Source: Acidimicrobiales bacterium (lineage in GTDB: Bacteria; Actinomycetota; Acidimicrobiia; Acidimicrobiales; SKKL01). From it: 64,000 nucleotides of DNA. Each line of letters opens with the position of its first letter. Position 1 is the first letter of the stretch. Of the stretch, positions 28,425-36,466 are shown piece by piece. Below the pieces are notes generated by a model. The model made no database searches, was not told the DNA's origin, and saw nothing but the letters and a program-made list of their open reading frames with translations. The stretch spans positions 266,001 through 330,000 of the forward strand of contig JAXHLR010000002.1 of NCBI GenBank assembly GCA_034521975.1, written 5' to 3'. The translations under genes and the position numbers were made by a program.

Positions 28425-28967
28425 GTGATCGTCGCCGGCCCCGGCGGGGTGGGCAAAGGAACCGTGGTGCGCGAGCTCGTCGAGCGCGACCCCAAGCTCT
28501 GGTTGAGCCGTTCGTGGACCACCCGCGACCGCCGCCCGGGCGAAGCCGAGGATGCCTACCACTTCGTCTCCCGCGAGCAGTTCGAGGCGCGCGTCGCCGC
28601 CGACGGGTTCCTCGAATGGGCCGACTTCCTCGGTCAGCTGATGGGCACCCCCACGCCCGACGGCCTCCCCGAGGGCGTCGACCTGGTGCTCGAGATCGAT
28701 GTCCAGGGGGCCGAGCAGGTCCTGTCCCGCGACCCGGATTCGCTGTTCGTCTTCATGGACGCACCGTCGCGCGAGGAGCAGGCGGCACGGCTGCGGGTGC
28801 GTGGCGACTCCGAGGAACAGGTCGCCAGGCGATTGGCCAACGCCGATACCGAACGTGCACGCGGAGAAGCCCTGGGTGCCACGGTGGTGGTCAACGACCA
28901 GGTCGAGAAAACCGTCGCCGAGCTCGAGGCACTCATCGCCGAGGCCAGGGACCGACGAGCGAGCTGA
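28425..28967 (+). CDS. gmk: Guanylate kinase (divergent active-site loop)
   Basis: The enzyme phosphorylates GMP to GDP. From GTG 28425 it is 180 residues. The P-loop reads AGPGGVGKGTVV, with Gly in place of the usual Ser (GPSGxGKG). GMP-site segments are SRSWTTRDRRPGEAED and YHFVSREQFEARV, but the usual GNxYGT loop is GQLMGTPT, replacing a GMP-contacting Tyr. LVLEIDVQGAEQV is normal. The start is uncertain: no ATG is available, and the nearest ribosome-like site (GGTAGGTG, 28406-28413) is 11 bases upstream. Genome position supports gmk strongly. Confidence 0.87.
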   Translation: MIVAGPGGVGKGTVVRELVERDPKLWLSRSWTTRDRRPGEAEDAYHFVSREQFEARVAADGFLEWADFLGQLMGTPTPDGLPEGVDLVLEIDVQGAEQVLSRDPDSLFVFMDAPSREEQAARLRVRGDSEEQVARRLANADTERARGEALGATVVVNDQVEKTVAELEALIAEARDRRAS

Positions 28968-28996
28968 GGCGATGCTGGGGTGGCAGCACCTCCCGC

Positions 28997-29005
28997 TGCT
29001 AGTCT
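28997..29005 (+). promoter_or_regulatory. Extended -10 promoter of rpoZ
   Basis: TGCTAGTCT (28997-29005) is a TGn-extended -10 element in the 71-base gap between gmk and rpoZ. The inferred leader of about 27 bases contains TGGAG (29029-29033) as a ribosome site. Confidence 0.5.
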
Positions 29006-29038
29006 TGTTGGTCGGCCTCGCCCACCTCTGGAGCACCC

Positions 29039-29338
29039 ATGACCCAGTTCAACGACTCGATGATGAACCCCTCGCTCGAGGACCTGCTCGAGCGCACCGG
29101 ATCCAAGTTCGACCTGGTCACCCTCGCTTCGCTCCGAGCCCGCCAGATCAACAGCTACTTCGGCCAGCTCGGCGACGCCGGTGGCCCCGCCATCCCACCG
29201 CAGGTGGCCTCCACCGCTCGCAAGCCGCTGTCGATCGCCTTCGAGGAGATCGCAGCCGACAAGATCGTGGCGCGGCGCACCGACACGCCGGACGCGTCCG
29301 ATGAGTCCGCTGCCGACACCGACAGCCCGACCGAGTAG
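29039..29338 (+). CDS. rpoZ: RNA polymerase omega subunit
   Basis: This 99-residue subunit supports RNA polymerase assembly. MNPSLEDLLERTGSKFDLVT and ASLRARQINSYFGQLG are the conserved N-terminal helices, KPLSIAFEEIAADKIVARR closes the fold, and an acidic disordered tail follows. ATG 29039 has TGGAG (29029-29033) five bases upstream. It lies between gmk and coaBC, the usual place. Confidence 0.95.
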   Translation: MTQFNDSMMNPSLEDLLERTGSKFDLVTLASLRARQINSYFGQLGDAGGPAIPPQVASTARKPLSIAFEEIAADKIVARRTDTPDASDESAADTDSPTE

Positions 29339-29347
29339 CCCACCGTC

Positions 29348-30547
29348 GTGATCGACGGTCGCCGCATCGTCCTCGGTGTCACCGGCGGCATCGCCGCGTA
29401 CAAGGCGGTCGAGGTCTGCCGGAGGTTGGTCGACGCGGGCGCGCACGTCAGCCCCGTCCTCACCAACGGGGCGCTCCACTTCGTCGGTGAGACCACCTTC
29501 TCGGCATTGGCGTCGGAACCGGTGCAGCGGTCGCTGTGGAACGAAGCCAGCCCCATCCCCCACACCCGGCTCGGTCAGGGTGCCGACCTCGTCCTGATCT
29601 GTCCCGCCACCGCGAAGGTCATCTCCGACCTGCGCACGGGTCGGTCCCACGACCTGCTCACCGCCACGTCACTGGCCACCCGTGCCCCCGTCGTCATCTG
29701 CCCGGCCATGCACACCGAGATGTGGGAACACCCCGCAGTGCAGGAGAACCTCTCGGTGCTCGCCGAGCGGGGGGTGTACATCGTCGCCCCCGAATCGGGC
29801 CGCCTCGCCGGGGGCGATGTCGGTGCCGGACGCCTGGCCGACCCCGCCGCCGTCGTCGCCGCGGTCGAACGGGTGCTCGGGCCCGGCGACCTCACCGGCA
29901 CCAAGGTCGTGGTCACCGCCGGCGGCACCCGCGAGGCCATCGACCCGGTGCGCTTCATCGGCAACCGGTCCTCGGGCAAGCAGGGCTTCGCCCTCGCGGC
30001 CGAGGCCAGGTCACGAGGCGCCGAGGTCGTGCTCGTGACCAGCGTCGCGCCGCCACCGAACCTGGGCGTCGAGGTCGTCACCGTCGAATCCGCCGCTCAG
30101 ATGCTCGATGCGGTCAGGGCCCACGCGGCGTCGGCGGGCATCGTCGTGATGGCGGCCGCCGTCGCCGACTTCCGACCCGTCGAGGTGGCCGACACCAAGC
30201 TCAAGAAGCACGACGGTGCACCCCGGATCGTCCTCGAGCCCACCGTCGACATCCTGGCCGAGCTCGGGCGAGACAAGCCGTCGGGACAGATCCTGGTGGG
30301 ATTCGCCGCCGAGACCGACGACGTCGTCGCCAACGCCCGCGACAAGCTGACCCGCAAGAACGCCGACGTCATCGTCGCCAACGACGTCTCGGCCCCCCAG
30401 GTGGGGTTCGAGCACGACACCAACGCCGTCATGATCATCGGCACCGACGGAATGGACCACACTGTTGGTCTCACCGACAAGCGTTCGGTGGCCAGAGCGG
30501 TCATCGACGCGGTCGTGGCACGGCACTCGCCCGTTCCCACGACCTGA
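29348..30547 (+). CDS. coaBC: Bifunctional phosphopantothenoylcysteine decarboxylase / synthetase
   Basis: The 399-residue protein makes 4'-phosphopantetheine for coenzyme A. The CoaC domain has [16 protein letters not shown], catalytic His in [14 protein letters not shown] and [11 protein letters not shown] (a His variant of PAMN also seen in other actinobacteria). The substrate-clamp Cys of E. coli Dfp (ACGxxGxGR) is Gly here ([10 protein letters not shown]). The CoaB domain from about residue 187 has [28 protein letters not shown] and KLKK. GTG 29348 is nine bases after rpoZ. Confidence 0.94.
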   Translation: MIDGRRIVLGVTGGIAAYKAVEVCRRLVDAGAHVSPVLTNGALHFVGETTFSALASEPVQRSLWNEASPIPHTRLGQGADLVLICPATAKVISDLRTGRSHDLLTATSLATRAPVVICPAMHTEMWEHPAVQENLSVLAERGVYIVAPESGRLAGGDVGAGRLADPAAVVAAVERVLGPGDLTGTKVVVTAGGTREAIDPVRFIGNRSSGKQGFALAAEARSRGAEVVLVTSVAPPPNLGVEVVTVESAAQMLDAVRAHAASAGIVVMAAAVADFRPVEVADTKLKKHDGAPRIVLEPTVDILAELGRDKPSGQILVGFAAETDDVVANARDKLTRKNADVIVANDVSAPQVGFEHDTNAVMIIGTDGMDHTVGLTDKRSVARAVIDAVVARHSPVPTT

Positions 30548-30578
30548 ACCCATCCCTGTCCACCTATCCAGGAGCACA

Positions 30579-31775
30579 ATGAGCCGTTTCACCTTCACGT
30601 CCGAGTCCGTGACCGAGGGCCACCCCGACAAGATGGCCGACCAGATCTCTGACTCCATCCTCGATGCCCTGCTCGAGCAGGATCCTCAGAGCCGGGTCGC
30701 ATGCGAGACGCTGGTCACCACCGGGTTGGCGATCGTGGCCGGAGAGATCACGACCGAGGCCTACGTCGACATCCCGAGCGTGGTGCGTCGCACCATCAAC
30801 GAGATCGGGTACAACCGCGAGTCGTACGGCTTCGACGGGAACACCTGCGGGGTGATGGTCACCATCGACGAGCAGTCGCCCGACATCGCCCAGGGTGTCG
30901 ACGCGTCGGAGGAGGTGCGCTCGGGCGGCTCCGGCGAGGAAGCCCTGATGCAACAGGGTGCGGGCGACCAGGGGATGATGTTCGGCTACGCCTCGAACGA
31001 GACCGACGCGCTGATGCCCCTGCCGATCCACCTCGCGCACCGCATGGCCGAGCGCTTGTCCGAGGTGCGCAAGGCGGGCACCGTTCCCTACCTGCGCCCC
31101 GACGGCAAGACCCAGGTCAGCTTCGACTACGAAGACGGCAAGCCGGTCCGCTTGCGCACCGTGTTGGTGTCCACCCAGCACGACGAGGGCATCGATCGCG
31201 ACTCGATGATCCGTCCCGACCTGATCGAACAGGTCATCCGTCCGGTCATCCCCGAGCGCTACGCCGACGACGACTACGAGGTCTATGTCAACCCCACAGG
31301 CCGCTTCGTGATCGGCGGCCCGGTCGGCGACGCCGGGCTCACCGGGCGCAAGATCATCGTCGACACCTACGGCGGCATGGGTCGCCACGGAGGTGGCGCC
31401 TTCTCCGGAAAGGACCCGTCCAAGGTCGACCGCTCGGCCACCTACGCCGCCCGGTGGGTGGCCAAGAACCTCGTGGCTGCCGGCGCGGCCGAGCGCTGTG
31501 AGGTCCAGGTGGCCTATGCGATCGGCGTGGCTCGTCCGATCTCTGTCATGGTCTCCACCTTCGGCACCGGACGGGTGGAGGAGGCCGAGATCGAGCGGGC
31601 GGTCAGCGAGGTGTTCGACCTGCGTCCCGCGGCCATCGTCAAGGAACTCGATCTGCGCCGCCCCATCTACCGGCCCACCGCCGCCTATGGGCACTTCGGC
31701 CGCCCCGACGACATGTCGTTCACCTGGGAGCGCACCGATCGGGTCGACGACCTCAAGTCCGCACTCGGGCTCTGA
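30579..31775 (+). CDS. metK: S-adenosylmethionine synthetase
   Basis: The 398-residue enzyme makes S-adenosylmethionine from methionine and [21 protein letters not shown] opens the protein (ATP-binding His and Asp), [16 protein letters not shown] near residue 126 is signature 1, and [16 protein letters not shown] near 270 is signature 2. ATG 30579 has AGGAG (30570-30574) four bases upstream. The 31-base gap to coaBC leaves no room for a SAM riboswitch. The priA frame begins right after the stop. Confidence 0.97.
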   Translation: MSRFTFTSESVTEGHPDKMADQISDSILDALLEQDPQSRVACETLVTTGLAIVAGEITTEAYVDIPSVVRRTINEIGYNRESYGFDGNTCGVMVTIDEQSPDIAQGVDASEEVRSGGSGEEALMQQGAGDQGMMFGYASNETDALMPLPIHLAHRMAERLSEVRKAGTVPYLRPDGKTQVSFDYEDGKPVRLRTVLVSTQHDEGIDRDSMIRPDLIEQVIRPVIPERYADDDYEVYVNPTGRFVIGGPVGDAGLTGRKIIVDTYGGMGRHGGGAFSGKDPSKVDRSATYAARWVAKNLVAAGAAERCEVQVAYAIGVARPISVMVSTFGTGRVEEAEIERAVSEVFDLRPAAIVKELDLRRPIYRPTAAYGHFGRPDDMSFTWERTDRVDDLKSALGL

Positions 31776-31779
31776 GCCG

Positions 31780-33504
31780 CTGCCAACCGCGCCGCGGGTT
31801 GTTCGGGTCCTTCCCGACGTACCCGCCATCGACCGCGAGTTCGACTACCTCGTCCCCGACTCGATCCCCGAGATCGGGATCGGCGACATGGTCCGCATCT
31901 CGTTGCACGGTCGGCGCGTGGGTGGGTGGGTCGTCGCCACCGATGTCGAGCCCCCACCAGGGGTGCGACTGCTGGCGCTCTCCAAGCGCAGCGGCGTCGG
32001 CCCGTCGGGCGAGCTGATCGAGATGGCGGCCTGGGCGGCATGGCGCTTCGCCGGTCGCCGGGCCAGCTTCTTGGCCACGGCCTCGCCTCCCACCACCGTC
32101 GCGGGGATCGAGCGGCGGCCTCGCTCGAACGACCCGGTGCCGGTGGTGGCCGACGAGATCGTCGCCGCCTTCGGCACCGGTGTGTCGGTGCTGCGCCGAC
32201 CTCCCACGACCGATCCGGTCCCGGTCGCGGTCGCCGCGTGCGCTCGAGGCCAGGCGTTGGTGCTCGTGCCCACGGTCACCGGTGCCAGGCAAATGGCGTT
32301 GGCGCTGCGCCGCGCCGGGATCGAGGTGGCACTGCACCCACGCGACTGGGCGGCGGCGGCAGCGGGGGCGTCGGTGGTGGGTACGAGGGCTGCGGCGTGG
32401 GCGCCTGCTCCGGATCTCGCGGCGGTGGTGGTGTTCGACGAGCACGACGAGGCGTGGCAAGAGCAACGGGCCCCCACCTGGCACGCGCGCGAGGTCGCGG
32501 TCGAACGGGCTCGTCGCGCCGGAGCTCCGTGCGTGCTGGTGTCGGCCACGCCGTCACTCGAGGCGCTGACCGTCGGGTCGCTCTCGGCGCCGACGCGTGC
32601 GGGCGAGCGGGCGGGATGGCCGCTGTTCGATGTGATCGACCGCAGACAGGACGACCCGATGAGAGGCGGACTGTGGTCCGAGCGCCTCACGCCCATGCTG
32701 CGGTCGGCCGAGCGCGCGGTGTGCGTGTTGAACCGAACCGGACGCTCGCGCCTGATGGCGTGCGGCCGGTGCGGCGACGTCAGCCGGTGTGAGCACTGCG
32801 ACGGAGCCATGGTCCAGGCCGACGGTGATCGGCTGCAATGCCGACGTTGCGGCGGTGAGCGCCCGGTGATCTGCCAGGCGTGCGGTGCGACGAACCTGCG
32901 CAACATCAGAGCGGGCGTCACCAGGGCGCGCGAGGAGCTCGAGGCGCTGGTGGGCGAACCGGTGGTCGAGGTGACGGGTGCGTCCGACACCGAGATCGCC
33001 GATGCGCGCGTCTACATCGGCACAGAAGCGGTGCTTCACCGCGTCGGTGGGGCCTCGCTGGTGGCGTTCCTCGACATCGACCAGGAGCTGCTGGCGCCCC
33101 GATACCGTGCCGGCGAGGAGGCGCTGGCGCTGCTGGCGAGGGCCGCCCGGCTGGTGGGGCCCCGTTCCGGTGGTGGTCGTGTCGCCGTGCAGACCCGGGT
33201 GCCCCGCCACGACGTGCTCCAAGCGGCGCTGACGGCCGATCCCGCACGGTTCTCCGCGGCCGAGGCTGCACGCCGTGCGACGTTGCACATGCCTCCGGAG
33301 ACAGCGATCGCCGAGGTGTCGGGCCAGTCGGCCGCCGCCTTCGTGGCCGAGCTCGGCTCGCCGGCCGGGGTCGAGGTGCTCGGGCCCTCCGACGGGCGCT
33401 ACCTGCTGCGGGCACCCGACCACGACACGCTCTGCGATGCGGTGGCATCGACACCGCGGCCATCGGGCCGGCTGCGGATCGCCATGGATCCGGTCCGGGT
33501 GTGA
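31780..33504 (+). CDS. priA: PriA-like replication restart protein (no helicase motifs)
   Basis: About 574 residues resemble the actinobacterial PriA. The N-terminal DNA-binding domain (VVRVLPDVPAIDREFDYLVP) is clear. Where PriA helicases have Walker A and DEEH, this one has ACARGQALVLVPT (no GKT) and VVFDEHDEAWQEQRAP, so ATPase activity is unlikely; the same is noted for mycobacterial PriA. A zinc-binding region keeps eight Cys in four CxxC pairs (CGRC, CEHC, CRRC, CQAC). No ATG, GTG or TTG lies between the metK stop and the homology; CTG 31780 is the best guess, or ATG 31687 inside metK. Confidence 0.85.
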   Translation: MPTAPRVVRVLPDVPAIDREFDYLVPDSIPEIGIGDMVRISLHGRRVGGWVVATDVEPPPGVRLLALSKRSGVGPSGELIEMAAWAAWRFAGRRASFLATASPPTTVAGIERRPRSNDPVPVVADEIVAAFGTGVSVLRRPPTTDPVPVAVAACARGQALVLVPTVTGARQMALALRRAGIEVALHPRDWAAAAAGASVVGTRAAAWAPAPDLAAVVVFDEHDEAWQEQRAPTWHAREVAVERARRAGAPCVLVSATPSLEALTVGSLSAPTRAGERAGWPLFDVIDRRQDDPMRGGLWSERLTPMLRSAERAVCVLNRTGRSRLMACGRCGDVSRCEHCDGAMVQADGDRLQCRRCGGERPVICQACGATNLRNIRAGVTRAREELEALVGEPVVEVTGASDTEIADARVYIGTEAVLHRVGGASLVAFLDIDQELLAPRYRAGEEALALLARAARLVGPRSGGGRVAVQTRVPRHDVLQAALTADPARFSAAEAARRATLHMPPETAIAEVSGQSAAAFVAELGSPAGVEVLGPSDGRYLLRAPDHDTLCDAVASTPRPSGRLRIAMDPVRV

Positions 33505-33547
33505 CGAGGATCCGAACCTGAACCTGGCCGGTCCGAACGCTTCGGGG

Positions 33548-34207
33548 TCAGGCGCGGTCGAACGCCTCGCGTGCGTCGACCACCACCGGCGGCCGGTCCC
33601 AGTACGGAGGCGGGTCGAGCGGGTCGAGCTCGATCGGTACCCACTCGGTCCAGGTGCCGTCGAAGGGCCCGACACCCTTGCGGGCAGCGGTCTGCAGGTC
33701 GTCGCGGAGCGCTTCGACGCGGCGCACCTCGCCCGGCGAGAACAGCCGCTGCTCGCTCGCCCAGTTCCAGTGGTCGGTGTCCTTCCAGAAGGTGTTGCCG
33801 TCCGGCAACACGATGAGGTCGAGCCACAGGTCGAGCGTGTCGATCACCAGCCCGTCGGGGTGGCGGCTGATCGGGCGCTCGAAGTTCAGGTACCAGCAGA
33901 GGAACTCGCCGGATTCGGGGGCGAACAGGTGCATGACGTTGAAGTAGCGGTCCGGGCGGTGACGGCACACGCCCACGAACTGCGCCCCGGAGGAGGCCTC
34001 GAGCGTCCACTCGCCCGACCGGAAGCTCTCCCGGACATGGTGCATGTCGTGACTGTTCCGGGGTAGGTGACACGTGCTTCCCGGGATGCTGAGGGTGACC
34101 AGCTCGTCGGGGCCGTCGTCGAGGAGCAACTGGGGTTGCGCCGACCAGATCCGTCCCTGGTGGATGCTCCGCTTCACGATGATGTGGAGTTCCTCGCCGC
34201 TCACCAC
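33548..34207 (-). CDS. DUF402 (FomD-like) family protein
   Basis: The 219-residue protein has the DUF402 core: FNVMHLFAPESGEFLCWYLN, RHPDGLVIDTLDLWLDLIVL and an acidic DGNTFWKDTDHWNW. Characterised members are metal-dependent nucleotide or nucleoside-diphosphate hydrolases; here the conserved Tyr/Asn and Asp residues are present, but the substrate is unknown. GTG 34207 is favoured because GGGAG (34217-34213) lies five bases upstream on the minus strand; a GTG at 34204 is equally placed. The upstream extension to 34327 has no homology. It converges with priA. Confidence 0.72.
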   Translation of the reverse strand: MVSGEELHIIVKRSIHQGRIWSAQPQLLLDDGPDELVTLSIPGSTCHLPRNSHDMHHVRESFRSGEWTLEASSGAQFVGVCRHRPDRYFNVMHLFAPESGEFLCWYLNFERPISRHPDGLVIDTLDLWLDLIVLPDGNTFWKDTDHWNWASEQRLFSPGEVRRVEALRDDLQTAARKGVGPFDGTWTEWVPIELDPLDPPPYWDRPPVVVDAREAFDRA

Positions 34208-34321
34208 GTGTACTCCCGCCCCCTGTCGTCTCGACCGCTGCGTTCCACAGACTGACAGATCCAACCCCGTGAGTCGGTGATCCCGGTCCCCGTGCCCGGT
34301 TGCCGCCGCCTGCGTGCCATC

Positions 34322-34349
34322 TGTCACCCTTCGACCACTCGGGGTGACA
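34322..34349. repeat. Perfect 8-bp inverted repeat upstream of the DUF402 gene
   Basis: TGTCACCC (34322-34329) and GGGTGACA (34342-34349) flank 12 bases. It lies in the 165-base gap between the two minus-strand genes. It may be an operator for a dimeric regulator or the end of the DUF402 gene's promoter region; no U-tract on the minus strand supports a terminator. Confidence 0.5.
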
Positions 34350-34372
34350 TCTTGAGCCTCGGTGAGGTGGCC

Positions 34373-34993
34373 TCAGTCCCGATGGCCGACCCTGGGAGCG
34401 ACGTCGAGGAGGCGGTACCCCATCCGCGATCGACGGCGTGTCACCTCGAACCCGGCCTCGGACAACCATCGGGCGAGTGAGTCGGCCCCGAGGTGGCGGC
34501 TCACCACGAGGTGAGCTCCGCCCTGCGGGTGCATCCGCGCCAACCACGAGGACAGCATGTCGTGGACGGCCTGCTTCCCGATGCGGATCGGAGGGTTGGA
34601 CCAGATCTGTCCGAACACCAGGTCGGGGTCGACATCGTCGGGGGAGGCGACCAGCACCCGGTCGGCGACTCCTTGGAGCTCGGCGTTGCGCCGGCACAGG
34701 TCCCTGGCCCGCTGGTTGACATCGACCGCCCAGACCGTCGCGTCCGGACAACGGTGGGCGAGGGTGATGGCGATCGGGCCGTACCCGCACCCCAGATCGA
34801 GCAGGGGGCCGTGACCGGCATCGGGCTCGGGTCCTTCGAGCAGCAACAGCTTGGTGCCCGGATCGACACGATCGGCGGAGAACACCCCCGAGTCGGTCTG
34901 CAGGTGACACGACAGGTCAGGCAGCACCAGCGCCACCTCCCGGATCCGGGAGCGGGCGGTGGGGTCGGGGTCGAAGTAGTGCCCCGGGCTCAT
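34373..34993 (-). CDS. RsmC-like class I SAM methyltransferase
   Basis: The 206-residue protein resembles the C-terminal half of 16S rRNA m2G1207 methyltransferase RsmC. It has the SAM motif LLDLGCGYGPIAITLA near residue 58, an acidic second motif VWAVDVNQRA, and the catalytic NPPxR-type motif IWSNPPIRIGKQ near 118, typical of guanine-N2 methyltransferases. ATG 34993 is used because the fold begins there (HYFDPDPTARSRIREVALVL); there is no clear ribosome site. It is divergent from def. Confidence 0.82.
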   Translation of the reverse strand: MSPGHYFDPDPTARSRIREVALVLPDLSCHLQTDSGVFSADRVDPGTKLLLLEGPEPDAGHGPLLDLGCGYGPIAITLAHRCPDATVWAVDVNQRARDLCRRNAELQGVADRVLVASPDDVDPDLVFGQIWSNPPIRIGKQAVHDMLSSWLARMHPQGGAHLVVSRHLGADSLARWLSEAGFEVTRRRSRMGYRLLDVAPRVGHRD

Positions 34994-35029
34994 CGGTTGT
35001 CCGGCTGCAGCAGTTCCACACCGCGACGG

Positions 35030-35042
35030 TAGTCTTTGCCGG
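35030..35042 (+). promoter_or_regulatory. Candidate -10 of def (leaderless)
   Basis: TAGTCT at 35030-35035, then seven bases, then the ATG at 35043. It would transcribe the def-fmt-rsmB-mog group without a 5' leader. Confidence 0.5.
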
Positions 35043-35576
35043 ATGGCCCCCTTCGAGATCCGCACCTTCGGCGATCCGGTGCTGCGCCGTGTCGCCCACG
35101 AGGTCACCGACATCGACGGCCGTCTCGCCCGCCTGGTCGAGGACATGCTCACGACCATGTACGGAGCTCCCGGGCTCGGGCTCGCCGCACCCCAGATCGG
35201 TGTCGGCAAGCGGGTGTTCGTCTACGACGTCGGCGAGGGTCCCGAGGCGCTGGTCAACCCCACGATCGCCGAGTCCGACGGCGAGTGGTGCTACGAGGAG
35301 GGATGCCTCTCGGTGCCCGGCTACACCTTCGAGATCGTGCGGCCGAAGCAGGTGCACCTCACCGGGCTCGACCTCGACGGCAACGAGGTCTCGTTGGAGG
35401 CCGACGAGCTGCTCGCTCGGTTGTTCCAGCACGAGCTCGACCATCTCGACGGGATCCTCCTGCTCGAGCGCCTCGCCGACGACGAACGCACGCGCGCCCT
35501 CAGGGCGCTGCGCGAGGACACGCTGGCTGCAGCCGACGACCAGACGCGGCCCACCGGTGGGCTCGCGCTCGGCTGA
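35043..35576 (+). CDS. def: Peptide deformylase
   Basis: The 177-residue iron/zinc hydrolase removes the formyl group from nascent proteins. All three motifs are intact: GLGLAAPQIG (about 45-54), EGCLSVPG with the metal Cys (about 86-93) and QHELDHLDG with the catalytic Glu and two His (about 129-137). The ATG is preceded by TAGTCT seven bases upstream, suggesting a leaderless message. It is followed after two bases by fmt, the enzyme that adds the formyl group to initiator tRNA. Confidence 0.96.
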   Translation: MAPFEIRTFGDPVLRRVAHEVTDIDGRLARLVEDMLTTMYGAPGLGLAAPQIGVGKRVFVYDVGEGPEALVNPTIAESDGEWCYEEGCLSVPGYTFEIVRPKQVHLTGLDLDGNEVSLEADELLARLFQHELDHLDGILLLERLADDERTRALRALREDTLAAADDQTRPTGGLALG

Positions 35577-35578
35577 CC

Positions 35579-36466
35579 GTGGTCGTTCCTGCGCCGAACC
35601 AGCCTCGACGTCTGGTCTATCTCGGCACACCCGAGGCCGCCGTGGCGCCGCTGCAGGCCCTACACGACGCCGGCTTCGAGATCGCCCTGGTGGTCACCCG
35701 CGCCGACAAGCGCCGCGGCCGCGGATCCGGTCTGTCGCCAAGTCCGGTGAAGGTGGCAGCGAGCGAGCTGGGGATCCCTGTCACCACCGACGTCGATGCC
35801 GTGATCGACAGTGGTGCCGACCTCGGGGTCGTCGTGGCCTTCGGCCGCATCATCAAGCCCCACGTGCTCGACGCCGTCCCCATGGTCAACCTGCACTTCT
35901 CCCTGCTGCCCCGGTGGCGCGGTGCCGCCCCGGTCGAGCGGGCCATCCTCGCCGGCGACGACGTGACCGGCGTGTGCGTCATGGCGGTCGAGGAGGGGCT
36001 CGACACCGGCGGTGTCTACCGCTCGGCGGAGGTCGACATCGGCCCGGACGAGACTCTCGACGAGTTGCGCGGGCGGTTGGTAGAGCGGGGGTCGCAACTG
36101 TTGGTCGCTTCCCTGAGCGAAGACCTCGGTGATCCCGTGCCGCAGGAGGGCGAACCCACCTACGCCGACAAGATCGAGCCCTCCGAGCTCGAACTCGATT
36201 GGGGTCGTCGCGCAGTCGAGCTGCATCGGGTCGTGCGGCTGGGCGGTGCCTGGACCACCTGGCGGGGGCGTCGCCTCAAGGTCCACGTCGCCCGGTTGGT
36301 GCCCGAACACCGTGGTGAGCCGGGTTCGCTCGACGGTCGGACGGTCGCCGCCGGTGAGGGCGGGTTGGAGCTGATCGAGGTCCAGCCCGAAGGCAAACCT
36401 CGACAAGACGCCGCGGCATGGCTCAACGGCGCCCGACCGGGCCCCGACGACCGGCTGGGTCGATGA
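35579..36466 (+). CDS. fmt: Methionyl-tRNA formyltransferase
   Basis: The 295-residue enzyme formylates Met-tRNA(fMet). The N-terminal motif RLVYLGTPEAAVAPLQAL, the folate-site motif LHFSLLPRWRGAAPVERAIL (near 105-124) with the catalytic Asn/His/Asp set, and CVMAVEEGLDTGGVY (in place of the usual MxxxLDTG) are present, followed by a C-terminal tRNA-binding OB-like domain. GTG 35579 lies two bases after the def stop. Its stop overlaps the rsmB ATG (ATGA). Confidence 0.95.
   Translation: MVVPAPNQPRRLVYLGTPEAAVAPLQALHDAGFEIALVVTRADKRRGRGSGLSPSPVKVAASELGIPVTTDVDAVIDSGADLGVVVAFGRIIKPHVLDAVPMVNLHFSLLPRWRGAAPVERAILAGDDVTGVCVMAVEEGLDTGGVYRSAEVDIGPDETLDELRGRLVERGSQLLVASLSEDLGDPVPQEGEPTYADKIEPSELELDWGRRAVELHRVVRLGGAWTTWRGRRLKVHVARLVPEHRGEPGSLDGRTVAAGEGGLELIEVQPEGKPRQDAAAWLNGARPGPDDRLGR

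Noticed and set aside
30548..30578. SAM riboswitch before metK
   Set aside because: The gap is only 31 bases and contains just a ribosome site.
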